Positions 8,916 through 19,091 of a stretch of 64,000 bases of DNA are shown here, piece after piece. The stretch spans positions 1,712,252 to 1,776,251 of the forward strand of contig NC_018081.1 of assembly GCF_000271405.2 (NCBI RefSeq), given 5' to 3'. Origin of the DNA: Enterococcus hirae ATCC 9790 (GTDB taxonomy: Bacteria; Bacillota; Bacilli; Lactobacillales; Enterococcaceae). The notes beneath the pieces were generated by a model that was given only the letters and a program-made list of their open reading frames with translations, made no database searches and had not been told where the DNA came from. Numbering within the stretch: position 1 is the stretch's first letter; every line of letters starts with the position of its first letter. The position numbers were made by a program, and so were the translations under genes.

Positions 8916-10706
8916 CCTCTAAAAAGATTCAGTGATTGAAATAAGTAAACATTCGTTGAAGCTTTTAGCTAGTTAACAAGAACAACTATTTATTTTTTTG
9001 TAAAAATTTGGACAAATTTTAGCTTTTTATTCCGTATAATGAAATGGAATCTCTATCAGAAGAGAAAATTTAAATTGTAAGGAGAAGTTATAAATGTCAG
9101 ATTTTTATTTTGTGAAACTGCTTCCTGATGTTTACGATGAGTTAAAAACTTCAAAGTATAAAGACATAATATTAGAAAATTTAAATAGGACATATCTTGC
9201 ATTGGAAAGAAATAGGAGAAATTGGTATATTCCTATTAAATCTTTTACAGAGAATGCTATTACAGATTTTGTATTTCCATTACCAGTAATGGAAGAGAAG
9301 TACAAGAACAATCGTCGCTGTACTCCAGGTTTTGTTTTTAATCATTCCTTATATCTTGATTCTTCACTGGTAATAGTAACTAAGGATCCGGGAATGGAAT
9401 TATATCGTCCGTTTATAGAAGAAAATAAAGAAAAGATCATAGAAAAATTTTATTATTTTGTAAGTGTGGCACATCATATTAATGCACGTGTTAAGTGGGA
9501 TAGCTCAATTGACTTATTTCCAGAAGGAGTTGAATATATACTAAATCTTAGGTTTAATGAGGGAATAGACGATAAAAGTATACAAAGCTTGAACAAACGG
9601 GGGGATAGGGAAGGGATTGAAACGTATCGAAAAAAACAACTTTCAACTTTTCTAGAAGAGGATAATTTTATTAAGTTTTTATCTGTTACAGCGCATCTTC
9701 CTTGGCAACACTCAAAAATAACCCAAAACCTGATCGCCCAAAAACCAGATGTCCAATTGGCTCTCGAGGCTCAGGAATGGAAGAAACTAGAAAAAAATTA
9801 AAACTGGGTCCAGAGGCACTTTATAGAGACCATACAGAAGTACGTTTCGACAAAGAAACAAAAAGTAAACTAACAGCCTCTTTTCTAGTACAGGTTTTCG
9901 ATGTTAGTGAATTAGCGGAAAAGCAAGAAATACCCAGACCAGCATACTATGTAGGGAATCAAACAGTTGATTCATTTCTCTACCAAATTTTGTTCCAAAG
10001 TATTAACCAATTTAAAAATATGCCAATCGAGATTCAGTCAGGGATGAATGATAAACAAACATTGAGTAACTTTATGCGTTCAGCCATACATAAGACAAGA
10101 GGGACTAGTACCGATTATCCAGACCAATTAGAATATTTTAAATCAGAAGCGATTGGTTATATCTTAGCAAAACATATAGGTTTACATACGGAGAGTTATT
10201 CTTTTGAATATCTTTCTACTTTGAAAAAAAGTGAATTGTCTGACAGTAAAATCGATGCTATTTTAGTTAGCATTAGTAGGAAAGTAAGTCAAATATATGG
10301 ACGGTTTAGAGACAATTTTAACGATATTTTGAAAAAAAGCATGGAAAATGATACAGTCATCCAATTTCAAAACAATCAATCTATTGAGTTATTAGATCCT
10401 GTCAACAAATGGAGAAAAAGACGTGAAGCTTCAAATGAACGTAATCAAAAAAGGGTTGACAGCATACGTTTGGAAGAAGAGAAACAAAAACAGCATGACC
10501 CACAAGTATGGATAGAAGTACAAACGAACAGTAGCGAAAGAACCAATTGGAATAAAGATGAAAGTAAAATGCAAAGTCCTGAAGAGCCAAATAGAGAAAA
10601 CAATAGCGATTATTGTAGGGAAATCGAAAGTAAGCAAGCGATGACTGTCAAAGAAGGGGATAACCGGCAATCAGGTGACTTTAAAGGAAAAGACAAAGAT
10701 GATGCA

Positions 10707-10878
10707 AGCCTACCTTTAGAAAAAGCTGAGCCCTCGATGAATATCGATGGAAATGACCAACAGTCAGATAACCTAAAGAAATCAAGTGAAACGAACCCGC
10801 TGTGGTTTGAAATTGGGGTATGGGAACCAGTCATATATGAAAAAGAAAAAAGCAAACCTTGCTACCAATGATCTAAAT
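10707..10878 (+). repeat. direct repeat copy A in the ArdC-like gene
   Basis: 172 bases nearly identical to 10936-11106. About five substitutions and one extra T (10859-10860) separate the copies; the extra T shifts the frame in this copy. It encodes LEKAEPSMNI..GNDQQSDNL and the block ending EKEKSKP. Confidence 0.9.
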
Positions 10879-10935
10879 AGTTTTAACCCTAGCACCTTTA
10901 AAAGCTTGACTGCTCCTAAATTCAAAGAAGGAACC

Positions 10936-11106
10936 AGCCTATATTTAGAAAAAGCTGAGCCCTCAATGAATATCAATGGAAATGACCAACAGTCAGATAA
11001 CCTAAAGAAATCAAGTGAAACGAACCCGCTGTGGTTTGAAATTGGGGTATGGGAACCAGTCACATATGAAAAAGAAAAAAGCAAACCTGCTACCAATGAT
11101 CTAAAT
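10936..11106 (+). repeat. direct repeat copy B in the ArdC-like gene
   Basis: 171 bases, second copy of the unit at 10707-10878, about 229 bp apart start to start. This copy keeps the open frame through KPATNDLNQ. Confidence 0.9.
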
Positions 11107-11242
11107 CAGTCTAAATATTCACCGACTACAGATAAAAATACTCATCAACAGCAAACAGTGGATCAAAAAAGGAATAAAGCAATGAACTTAGTCAAACAGC
11201 AAGAAAAAAAGCGTATGGGCGCTACTGAAAAATTAACAAGAT

Positions 11243-11275
11243 AAAAACAGTCGCCATAATTGACGACTGTTTTTT
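11243..11275 (+). terminator. terminator after the ArdC-like gene
   Basis: AAAAACAGTCG and CGACTGTTTTT arms around CCATAATTGA; U-rich on the plus strand. Confidence 0.8.
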
Positions 11276-11280
11276 AGGTC

Positions 11281-11326
11281 CTTTGTCAAATAATGTTGGT
11301 GCGTTTCATCAATATTATTTGACAAA
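11281..11326. repeat. perfect 14-bp inverted repeat downstream of pbpF
   Basis: CTTTGTCAAATAAT (11281-11294) and ATTATTTGACAAAG (11313-11326). It lies between the 3' ends of the accessory gene and pbpF. Neither strand has a clear U run after it, so it is not a standard terminator. It could be an RNA-stabilising hairpin or the end of an inserted segment. Confidence 0.55.
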
Positions 11327-11333
11327 GTCTGAG

Positions 11334-13679
11334 TTATTCTTTTTCTTTATCATTTTCTTTTTTTGCTGGATGCTCTCGAGCAAAGGCTGAAGCAGTTCCC
11401 CAATAGTTTTTATAGTTTTCATCCGTTCCACCGACACCAAACTTGAATGTTGATTTTTTTGGACCATTTTTTGCCCAAAGCGATTCAACTGTCTGACTTG
11501 GTGTTTCGATGGTTTTCTTATCAACAGTAACTTTACCAGGAAGTTGTCCTGTAAAGGATGCTACTTTTTTCTTGGAGACATCAGAAGATAATTCAAATTT
11601 ATCCTTTGTCCCGAACATCGCTGGATTTGCTTGGTATACTTGATTAATGAGATTGGCTAAATAGCTAGAAGAACGTAATCGGGCTCTTGAGTCCATTCCA
11701 GTGTTGTCATCGTGACCTGCCCAACTACTGATCGTAATAGATGGCGTTGAAACAATCAGCCAAGAATCACGGTAGTCATTTGTTGAACCTGTTTTGCCGA
11801 TCCAATCCGCTTGTCCCAGTTCATGATTTAAAGCAGTAATATCATCTTTAAAAGGTGTCGTGATTTTCGCAGTGATTACACTACGCATCATATCATTCAT
11901 AATTGATGCTGTAGCTTCAGAATACACTCTTACAGGTTTTTCCTCATGTTTGTAGATGACTTTTCCTGAGTTATCAGTAATTGAATCAATCAAATAACCT
12001 TCTTGATAGACCCCGCCATTAGCTAAAGCTTGGAAGCCATTGGTTTGTTCCAAAGTCGTTACATCAACGGTTCCCAAAGGTGCAGACTCAACGCTCCAAT
12101 TATCGTTGGTTGGATAATTCATTTTTGCCAAGTAATTTTCATAAGCATATTGTTTAGAACCACCATTTTCTAAAACATCCTGATATAAATGATAGGCAGG
12201 GATATTGTTAGACCATTCCAAAGACTCTCGAATCGTTTGGAAGGTATTAGAACCTTCATTCGTTGCATTGACGATTTTTTCTCCTGCGTTACTTCCTTCT
12301 TGCCAGGTAGTTGCGTAATCAGAAACACGTGATTCTGATCCTACGAGCCCCATATCGATGGCTGGACCATACACGAGTACTGGTTTAATCGAAGACCCAG
12401 CTTGTCTTTGGGTGTCAAAAGCATGATTATTTTGGTTTTGTAGATAATTTCTACCACCAACAAAACCATAGATACGACCAGTTTTATTATCCATCAAGAC
12501 ATTTCCTGTCTCAACTTGTGTGGCTTTGCCATCGTCTAATAGATGACCATAACTTTTTGCTGCTTCTTGCATTGCCGCATAAACATTTTTATCGATCGTT
12601 GAATGGATCGTATAACCTTTGTTTTGGATCGTTTGTTGTGCTTTTTGATAGTAGGCATCATAGACTGAACTATCAGATAAATCTGCATCATCTTTTTCAG
12701 CTAATTGTTTAGTGATGATCTCTGTGGCTTCACCCATAACGGTATAATATAGAAACTCACGATCACTTTGTTCAGCAATCTGTTGTGGTAAGAAATCTTT
12801 CGTGAGATCATAAGCTTTCGCTTCTTCATATTGTTGTTTTGTGATTTTATTTTCACGATACATGCTGAATAGAACCACATCTTTTCGATTCAATCCTGCT
12901 GAAAGGTCTTCTTTTAAACTCCCAGTATTTGTATAAGGACTATAAGTGATCGGACTTTGTGGCAAACCTGCGATAAAGGCAGCTTGTGGTAAGTTGACAT
13001 CTTTGGCATTAACACCAAAGATTCCTTTCGCTGCTTCTTGTACACCAGCGATATTTTGTCCTTTATTGTTTCGACCAAATGGAGAAACATTTAGATACAT
13101 AGAAATAATTTCATTTTTGGAAAAGTGTTTCTCGACTTGTGCTGCTAATAAAATTTCATTTGCTTTTCGCTTGAATGTTGTTTCATCAGTTAAGATTTGT
13201 TGTTTGACTAACTGTTGAGTCAACGTGGAACCACCGGAAGAACCGATACCAGTTGCTTCAGAAAATAAAGCACGCAAAACAGCTTTTGGTACATAGCCGT
13301 TATGTCGCTCAAAATACTCATCTTCAGTACTAATGATTGCAGTTTTCAATAAAGGCGAAATTTGATCTGAAGGAACGGCTGTCCGCATTAAATCAGTTTG
13401 GATCTTTGATATTTCAGAATTGTCAGCATAAACAAGTTTAGATGTTTCTGTAATGTTGCCAAGCTCTGATTGCAGGGTTGCTTTGGATGGTATTTCGGTA
13501 TCTTCAACAAGATAGGCAAAATAACCAGCTCCGATACCAACACCAAGGGCTGCCAGTAGCAGAAGAAGGACGACGATAAAAGTAGTCAGTGATTGGAAGA
13601 CACCAAAAGCGATGTTTAATCCCAACCATTTTTGCTTTTTCCTTCGATGTTGCTTTTTCCGAGTATCTTTACGTGGCAA
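11334..13679 (-). CDS. pbpF: class A penicillin-binding protein (bifunctional)
   Basis: A 781-residue membrane-anchored enzyme that polymerises lipid II and crosslinks peptidoglycan. It has a basic cytosolic start, a transmembrane helix at about 29-56, and GT51 motifs EDEYFERHNG (119-128) and GGSTLTQQL (149-157). The transpeptidase motifs are SSIK (429-432), SNN (490-492) and KTG (629-631). In E. faecalis the gene next to ccpA is pbpF, so that name is used by synteny; it could equally be annotated PBP2A or PBP1b. The C-terminal tail is Lys/Glu-rich. It has its own minus-strand transcription unit. Confidence 0.92.
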   Translation of the reverse strand: MPRKDTRKKQHRRKKQKWLGLNIAFGVFQSLTTFIVVLLLLLAALGVGIGAGYFAYLVEDTEIPSKATLQSELGNITETSKLVYADNSEISKIQTDLMRTAVPSDQISPLLKTAIISTEDEYFERHNGYVPKAVLRALFSEATGIGSSGGSTLTQQLVKQQILTDETTFKRKANEILLAAQVEKHFSKNEIISMYLNVSPFGRNNKGQNIAGVQEAAKGIFGVNAKDVNLPQAAFIAGLPQSPITYSPYTNTGSLKEDLSAGLNRKDVVLFSMYRENKITKQQYEEAKAYDLTKDFLPQQIAEQSDREFLYYTVMGEATEIITKQLAEKDDADLSDSSVYDAYYQKAQQTIQNKGYTIHSTIDKNVYAAMQEAAKSYGHLLDDGKATQVETGNVLMDNKTGRIYGFVGGRNYLQNQNNHAFDTQRQAGSSIKPVLVYGPAIDMGLVGSESRVSDYATTWQEGSNAGEKIVNATNEGSNTFQTIRESLEWSNNIPAYHLYQDVLENGGSKQYAYENYLAKMNYPTNDNWSVESAPLGTVDVTTLEQTNGFQALANGGVYQEGYLIDSITDNSGKVIYKHEEKPVRVYSEATASIMNDMMRSVITAKITTPFKDDITALNHELGQADWIGKTGSTNDYRDSWLIVSTPSITISSWAGHDDNTGMDSRARLRSSSYLANLINQVYQANPAMFGTKDKFELSSDVSKKKVASFTGQLPGKVTVDKKTIETPSQTVESLWAKNGPKKSTFKFGVGGTDENYKNYWGTASAFAREHPAKKENDKEKE

Positions 13680-13971
13680 AAGGGTTCACCTCAACTAATA
13701 GTTTTATTTCGCTAATTATAGCAAATAATGGAACAAAAAAACAGATATGGTGATTTTTATAAGGATTATTTCAACTTTCTTTTTCTGAATGATAGAGTGA
13801 ACGAGAAACTTAAAGCACTAGACCGGTTTTCGAGTCGTAAACTTTCCTTTCCCTATATGTTCAGTTAAAATAGAAAAAGATTAGCTTATTTAGAGTGATT
13901 ATCAATGAATGGAATATGGCTTGATAAGGATTTCGATCATTGACTCACTTTTTATGGAGAGGAAGAATTTT

Positions 13972-14871
13972 ATGTTATTAGGGTCACACGTAAGCATGAG
14001 TGGGAAAAAAATGCTATTAGGGGCAGCAGAAGAAGCTGCAAGTTACGGTGCTTCAACCTTTATGATTTATACTGGAGCACCGCAAAATACTAGACGTAAA
14101 GCAATTGAAGACATGAATATCGAAGCGGGGAAAGCGTATATGAAGGAACATGGATTATCTGATATAGTGGTTCATGCACCTTATATTATTAATTTGGGAA
14201 ATACGATTAAACCGGAGATGTTTCCTTTTGCGGTTCAATTTTTAAGAGAAGAGATCGTCCGAGCGGAGGCTTTAGGAGCAACACAGATCACTTTGCATCC
14301 AGGTGCCCATGTCGGTGCAGGTGCCGAAGCTGGTATCGCCAAAATCATTGAAGGATTGAATGAAGTTTTGACGAAAGAACAGACTGCACAAATTGCTTTA
14401 GAGACAATGGCTGGTAAAGGGACGGAAGTCGGTCGGACATTTGAAGAATTAGCGCAGATCATTGATGGCGTGACTTTGAATGAAAAATTGTCTGTGACAT
14501 TTGATACTTGTCATACGAACGATGCAGGCTATGACGTGTGTCATGATTTTTCAGGTGTCATGACAGAATTTGATAAAGTAATCGGCTTGGATCGATTGAA
14601 AGTGTTACACATCAATGACTCGAAGAATCCTCAAGGGTCACATAAGGATCGTCATGCTAATATTGGTTTCGGGACGATCGGTTTTGATGCACTGAAAGAA
14701 ATCGTACATGAACCGATGTTTTCAGATATTGCCAAAATCTTAGAAACCCCTTATGTAGGGAAAGAGAAAAAAACGGCCTATGCACCATATGGAAAAGAAA
14801 TTGCTATGTTAAAAGAAAAACACTTTGATCCAGAAGCTTTCCCAGAATTATTAGCAGCAGTGAATGAATAA
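13972..14871 (+). CDS. nfo: deoxyribonuclease IV (AP endonuclease)
   Basis: A 299-residue TIM-barrel endonuclease that cuts 5' to abasic sites in base-excision repair with a trinuclear zinc site. Ligand motifs seen: HPGAH, the [11 protein letters not shown] segment and [16 protein letters not shown]. The ATG at 13972 is preferred because GGAGAGGA lies about 7 bases upstream and the protein then begins MLLGSHVSM as in the family; in-frame ATGs at 13909 and 13954 are less likely. Confidence 0.95.
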   Translation: MLLGSHVSMSGKKMLLGAAEEAASYGASTFMIYTGAPQNTRRKAIEDMNIEAGKAYMKEHGLSDIVVHAPYIINLGNTIKPEMFPFAVQFLREEIVRAEALGATQITLHPGAHVGAGAEAGIAKIIEGLNEVLTKEQTAQIALETMAGKGTEVGRTFEELAQIIDGVTLNEKLSVTFDTCHTNDAGYDVCHDFSGVMTEFDKVIGLDRLKVLHINDSKNPQGSHKDRHANIGFGTIGFDALKEIVHEPMFSDIAKILETPYVGKEKKTAYAPYGKEIAMLKEKHFDPEAFPELLAAVNE

Positions 14872-15011
14872 ACAAATGAAACCTTAAAGTTTTGATTGTA
14901 GGATCTGTGCAAAAACTACATGATATTAGTAGTAAAAAACGTGATTCGTTTGCTTCACGAAGACATTTCAACAAATGGACATAAAAGTTGTTGAATGTAG
15001 TTATACGAATT

Positions 15012-15070
15012 AAAATAAGCCGAAGAATTTCCCTGAGTAACTATTTCGGGATTCTTTGGCTTATTTTTTA
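15012..15070. terminator. bidirectional terminator between nfo and mntH
   Basis: Arms AAAATAAGCCGAAGAAT and ATTCTTTGGCTTATTTT flank an internal CCC/GGG pair. TTATTTTTTA follows on plus, and a weaker T run on minus. Confidence 0.75.
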
Positions 15071-15116
15071 AAGTTGGACACTTAAGGAACAACTTTTTTA
15101 TCATCTAATCTTTTTA

Positions 15117-16694
15117 TTAGTTATTTTCTTGAACGGTTAGTTGTTGCAAACGTTCTGCGTATCTTTTGTTCCCTTTATACAAGTCGACGATCGTCCAACA
15201 CAATAAGGCTAAGACAGCAAAGATAATCAAGTAGGCCACATTGTCTGCCCACATCAATTCATTGGTAGTTGCTTGATCACCAAAGAAACTTTCGATTTGT
15301 CCGGGTAATCCTCGTAAATTCAAGAATGTCAGACTGATTACGGAGATCCAGCCTAAAGATTTAACGAATAGATTATTTTTAAATTGTTTCCCCATCTCTA
15401 CTTCACTATTTGTCATCATCAATAATGGAATCATTGAAAAAGGAAGCGCAAATGCAAGAAATACTTGAGATTCGTTCATCAAATGATTCAAAGCAGTATG
15501 TTCTTCGATCGTTCCTTTCGTGCTGGTAAAGAGGACACAGAGTAAAACAGGGATGACAGACAAGAGACGTGTGACCAAACGACGTAACCAAATCGGCATA
15601 CGCATGTGGATAAAGCCTTCCATGATCACTTGTCCTGTCAGTGTTCCAGTAATCGTAGAATTTTGTCCAGAAGCTAAAAGTGCAACAGCAAATAATGTAG
15701 ATAAAATGCCAGATTTTGCTACAGTGGTCAATACATCATTGCTCATAACAGAAGGATTAGACAATGCTTCGTAAAGCCCAAAAAATGATGGGTCTTGCAC
15801 AGAACCATTTTTAAATACTGCAACGCCCATGATCAAAAGTAAAGCATTGACTAAAAAAGCCATAGTTAATTGAATATTAGAATCCCAAGTTGTAAAACGA
15901 ACAGCTCGAGCGATATCGGTTGGGTCTTTCCGATCGATTTCTCTCGTTTGTGAGACTGCAGAATGGAGATACAAATTATGAGGCATGACAGTTGCGCCAA
16001 TGATTCCTAATGCACCTGTCAATGGTGTTTCACCACCAATCATCGGTGAATCAGCAAACGTTTTGCTATTAGGAACAAAGCCAGCAAATAAATGTTTCCA
16101 GTCGGGATTTGACAAAGCCACTTGGTAGACAAAAACGAATAAAATGACAAAGATCAAACAAACGACGATGGCTTCAATTTTACGAAAGCCAATCTTAGTT
16201 AACATCAATAAAACAAAAACATCAAAAACAGTAATAAATACGGCAATTACTAATGGAATATCAAAAAGTAAATAAAGGGCAATGGCGGCCCCAATTACTT
16301 CTGCAATATCGGTTGCCATGATTGCCAATTCAGTTAACACCCACAAAATCACACCAAGTGTTTTACTTGTACGGGCTCGGATGGCTTGGGCTAAATCCAT
16401 TTGACTAACGATGCCTAGTTTTGCTGCCATATATTGCAAAAGCATAGCGACTAAGCTGGATAAAAGAATGACTGACATCAGTAAATATTGAAAGTTTTGA
16501 CCTCCTGTAATAGAAGTCGACCAGTTTCCTGGGTCCATATAACCTACCGCAACGAGTGCGCCAGGACCTGAATAAGCTAATAATGTTTTAAAAAAACTTT
16601 TCCCTTTAGGAACTTTGACTGTTCCGTTCACTTCAGCTAAAGATAAGCCGTTGGTGTGTTCAATCAATTTTTGTTTATGGAATTGATTACTCAA
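15117..16694 (-). CDS. mntH: Nramp-family manganese transporter
   Basis: A polytopic proton-coupled divalent metal importer (Mn2+, also Fe2+). Nramp motifs are MDPGNWSTSITGG in the first helix and MPHNLYLHS in the sixth, with about 11 hydrophobic segments. The start is uncertain. GTG at 16703 gives 528 residues, but AGAGGTGA lies six bases before a TTG at 16694, so I prefer the TTG (525 residues). A DtxR/MntR-like palindrome lies in the upstream region. Enterococci often have several MntH paralogues; which one this is cannot be told here. Confidence 0.93.
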   Translation of the reverse strand: MSNQFHKQKLIEHTNGLSLAEVNGTVKVPKGKSFFKTLLAYSGPGALVAVGYMDPGNWSTSITGGQNFQYLLMSVILLSSLVAMLLQYMAAKLGIVSQMDLAQAIRARTSKTLGVILWVLTELAIMATDIAEVIGAAIALYLLFDIPLVIAVFITVFDVFVLLMLTKIGFRKIEAIVVCLIFVILFVFVYQVALSNPDWKHLFAGFVPNSKTFADSPMIGGETPLTGALGIIGATVMPHNLYLHSAVSQTREIDRKDPTDIARAVRFTTWDSNIQLTMAFLVNALLLIMGVAVFKNGSVQDPSFFGLYEALSNPSVMSNDVLTTVAKSGILSTLFAVALLASGQNSTITGTLTGQVIMEGFIHMRMPIWLRRLVTRLLSVIPVLLCVLFTSTKGTIEEHTALNHLMNESQVFLAFALPFSMIPLLMMTNSEVEMGKQFKNNLFVKSLGWISVISLTFLNLRGLPGQIESFFGDQATTNELMWADNVAYLIIFAVLALLCWTIVDLYKGNKRYAERLQQLTVQENN

Positions 16695-16762
16695 AAAAAT
16701 CACCTCTCATTTTCTTCACGACACCATTCTACACCTGCATCAACAAAATTGAAAGCAATTTA

Positions 16763-16776
16763 TTCGGTTTGCCTAA
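16763..16776 (-). promoter_or_regulatory. DtxR/MntR-type operator candidate upstream of mntH
   Basis: On the minus strand TTAGGCAAACCGAA is an inverted repeat (TTAGG...CCGAA, one mismatch) like the DtxR consensus TTAGGTTAGCCTAA. It lies 69 bp before the mntH start and just downstream of a possible -10 TATATT. A manganese-responsive repressor such as EfaR/MntR is the natural candidate. Confidence 0.4.
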
Positions 16777-16932
16777 AAAAAATATATGGTTAAGCTTCTT
16801 TTTGGCGAAGTTATAGGAAATCAGTAAAATAAACTTTTTAGCCAAAACTAAAGAAAACGCCTTTCTTTTTTGGGAAAACTTTAGTAAAATAAGTCATTGA
16901 GAGCAATTCGGAAATAGAAAGGAGAGATTTAT

Positions 16933-17187
16933 ATGGTAAAAACAGGAATAGTCGTACTTATCGCAGTTATTGCTTTATTAATCGGCGCAATCGGTGGATT
17001 CTTTTTTGCGCGTAAATATATGAAAGATTATTTAGAAAAAAATCCTCCCGTTAATGAGGACATGTTACGATCAATGATGATGTCAATGGGGCAAAAACCA
17101 TCTGAAAAGAAAATTCGTCAGATGATGCAACAAATGAAAAACCAAGGGAAAAATAAGGTTTTCATTGGACAAATCATAGCGGGCTGA
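16933..17187 (+). CDS. yneF: YneF-family (UPF0154) small membrane protein
   Basis: An 84-residue protein with one N-terminal transmembrane helix (about 5-27, [20 protein letters not shown]) and a Met/Lys-rich tail with [20 protein letters not shown] and [11 protein letters not shown], the family pattern. Ribosome site AAAGGAGAG. Function unknown although the family is widespread in Firmicutes. Its stop codon lies inside the stem of its terminator. Confidence 0.9.
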   Translation: MVKTGIVVLIAVIALLIGAIGGFFFARKYMKDYLEKNPPVNEDMLRSMMMSMGQKPSEKKIRQMMQQMKNQGKNKVFIGQIIAG

Positions 17188-17211
17188 TTGATTTCAGCTC
17201 GCTTTTTTTGT
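17178..17211 (+). terminator. terminator overlapping the yneF stop
   Basis: AGCGGGCTGA pairs with TCAGCTCGCT and is followed by TTTTTTT; the TGA stop lies in the left arm. Confidence 0.8.
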
Positions 17212-17330
17212 TAGATGGATTTATGGAAGCGATTAAAAACAAGGTTGTGTAGTTAGTGAGAAAAATAAGTAACACTGACTAAATTTTCAAGAGAAAAAGA
17301 GGTTGATGGGAGTTAAAAAGGAGGAAAAAT

Positions 17331-19091
17331 ATGTCTATTTTTAGGAAGTTGGGTTGGTTTTTTAAACAAGAAAAGAAGCACTATGTGATCGGCGTTTTTT
17401 CTTTATTATGTGTTGCCTTGGTTCAGTTAGTTCCGCCTAAAGTAATCGGGATCATTATCGATGAGATTGCAGATAAGAATCTCTCCATGCGATTTATCGT
17501 CTTTTGGATCGCTGTATTAATCGGATCTGCCATTTTACAGTATCTCTTTCGTTTCATTTGGCGGGTGAATATTTGGGGAAGTGCAGCGAGGTTAGAGAAG
17601 GAATTACGTCAGCGTTTGTTTATCCATTTCACTCGTATGGATAGTATGTTTTACCAAAAATATCGTACAGGTGACTTAATGGCACATGCGACCAATGATT
17701 TAAATGCGATTCAAAATGTGGCAGGAGCAGGCATCTTGACATTTGCTGATTCGGTCATTACTGGGGGAACCACAATCATTGCCATGATCCTTTTCATTGA
17801 CTGGCGCTTGACTTTACTTGCTTTGATCCCTTTGCCGCTATTAGCTGTTACTTCAAGGATATTAGGATCAAAACTACATGATGCTTTTCGAGAATCACAA
17901 GAAGCTTTTTCCAGTATCAACGACAAAACGCAAGAAACTATTACTGGGATTAAAGTAATCAAAACCTTTGGGCAAGAGCAGGAAGATCTGGCAGATTTTC
18001 AAGAAAAAATCGAACAAGCAATCACCAAGAATAAACGTGTCAACTTTTTAGATGCTTTGTTTGATCCGTTTATCACGCTGATCATTGGGTTATCTTATGT
18101 CTTAACGATCATCTTGGGTGGTAAATATGTGCTAGATGGCACGATTACGATTGGACAAATGGTTTCCTTCATCAGTTACATTGGAATGTTGGTTTGGCCG
18201 ATGTTTGCTATTGGTCGGTTGTTCAATGTTCTGGAAAGAGGAAATGCTTCTTATGACCGAGTGAATGAACTCTTACATGAGAAGACCCATATCGTCGAAC
18301 AACTTGGTGCAGTGAAGACACCCGCAAAAGGAGAATTAAATGTAGAGATCGCGCAATTCCATTATCCCAAAGAAGAATTACCCGCCTTGGAACAAATCAA
18401 GTTTGCAATTAAAGAAGGGGATACATTAGGAATTGTTGGTAAAACTGGTGCTGGAAAAACCACGATCATGAAGTTGCTGATGCGTGAATATGATGACTAT
18501 CAAGGACAAATCAAATTTGGTGGTCGTTCGATCAAAGAATATTCCTTAGATGCTCTTTTTAATTCTATTGGCTATGTACCACAAGATCATTTTTTGTTTT
18601 CAATGACGATTCGTGAGAATATCCGTTTTTCTGATCCTAAGTTATCTAACGAAGAAGTGGAAGCTGCTGCGTCGTTAGCATCAATCAACCAAGAGATCAA
18701 AGAATTACCGAAGGGGTATGAAACATTAGTTGGTGAGCGGGGTGTTTCCTTATCTGGTGGACAAAAACAGCGGATCTCGATTGCCAGAGCATTGATCCAA
18801 AATCCAGAGTTATTGATCCTTGACGATGCGTTGTCGGCAGTGGATGCTAAAACAAAAGAAAGAATTTTGCGGAATTTAAAAGAAATTCGTCAAAGTAAAA
18901 CCACGATCATTGCCGCTCATCGACTAAGCAGTGTGATGCATGCTGATGAAATCATCGTCATTGACAAAGGACAGATCGTTGAACGTGGCCGTCACGCCGA
19001 GCTATTGGCTTTAGGTGGTTGGTACAAACAAATGTGGGAAAAACAACAGTTAGAAGCCAAAATTGAAAGGGGAGAAAATGATGGAAGATAA
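17331..19091 (+). CDS. ABC multidrug exporter half-transporter, degenerate-site subunit
   Basis: A 586-residue half-transporter of the LmrC/BmrC type. Six transmembrane helices (about 18-300) precede a nucleotide-binding domain with Walker A GKTGAGKTT (370-378), Q-loop VPQD, signature LSGGQ (474-478), Walker B LLILD (494-498) and H530. The residue after Walker B is Asp499 rather than the catalytic Glu, the mark of the degenerate partner in heterodimeric exporters. It overlaps the next gene by 11 bases, so the two were one unit. Since that partner is broken, export by this pair is doubtful. Substrates cannot be read from sequence. Confidence 0.9.
   Translation: MSIFRKLGWFFKQEKKHYVIGVFSLLCVALVQLVPPKVIGIIIDEIADKNLSMRFIVFWIAVLIGSAILQYLFRFIWRVNIWGSAARLEKELRQRLFIHFTRMDSMFYQKYRTGDLMAHATNDLNAIQNVAGAGILTFADSVITGGTTIIAMILFIDWRLTLLALIPLPLLAVTSRILGSKLHDAFRESQEAFSSINDKTQETITGIKVIKTFGQEQEDLADFQEKIEQAITKNKRVNFLDALFDPFITLIIGLSYVLTIILGGKYVLDGTITIGQMVSFISYIGMLVWPMFAIGRLFNVLERGNASYDRVNELLHEKTHIVEQLGAVKTPAKGELNVEIAQFHYPKEELPALEQIKFAIKEGDTLGIVGKTGAGKTTIMKLLMREYDDYQGQIKFGGRSIKEYSLDALFNSIGYVPQDHFLFSMTIRENIRFSDPKLSNEEVEAAASLASINQEIKELPKGYETLVGERGVSLSGGQKQRISIARALIQNPELLILDDALSAVDAKTKERILRNLKEIRQSKTTIIAAHRLSSVMHADEIIVIDKGQIVERGRHAELLALGGWYKQMWEKQQLEAKIERGENDGR

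Larger units (their letters stand above)
9094..11244 (+). pseudogene. frameshifted gene with ArdC/LtrC-like region
   Basis: Three overlapping frames (9094-9801, about 9777-10871, 10786-11244) read as one protein of about 716 residues if two one-base lesions are corrected. An A run at 9791-9797 has seven As where eight would keep frame. An extra T near 10859-10860 is absent from the second copy of a nearby repeat. The middle part resembles ArdC/LtrC proteins of conjugative elements: FLSVTAHLPWQHSKITQNLI with QKPDVQLALEAQEW runs into the second frame, and later comes YFKSEAIGYILAKHIGLHTE followed by SYSFEYLSTL. The usual HExxH zinc motif is missing (AIHKTRG instead). The first 190 residues are unrecognised. 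The last 270 are charged low-complexity sequence with an internal duplication. It sits alone between ccpA and pbpF, so it is probably a decaying mobile-element remnant. Confidence 0.6.

Noticed and set aside
9780..9801. Programmed -1 frameshift at the A AAA AAT run in the ArdC-like gene
   Set aside because: The run could slip, but a second unrelated frameshift follows in the same gene and similar one-base-short A runs break other accessory genes, so mutation or sequence error is simpler.
9094..9801. Toxin or stand-alone small protein for the first part of the broken gene
   Set aside because: Its C-terminal residues run into an ArdC-like region continued in the next frame, so it is the N-terminal part of a larger protein. 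No partner antitoxin-like gene was seen.
10402..11096. Several long minus-strand open frames opposite the ArdC-like gene
   Set aside because: They mirror the repeated coding sequence on the plus strand, have no ribosome sites and show Phe/Ser-rich shadow composition.
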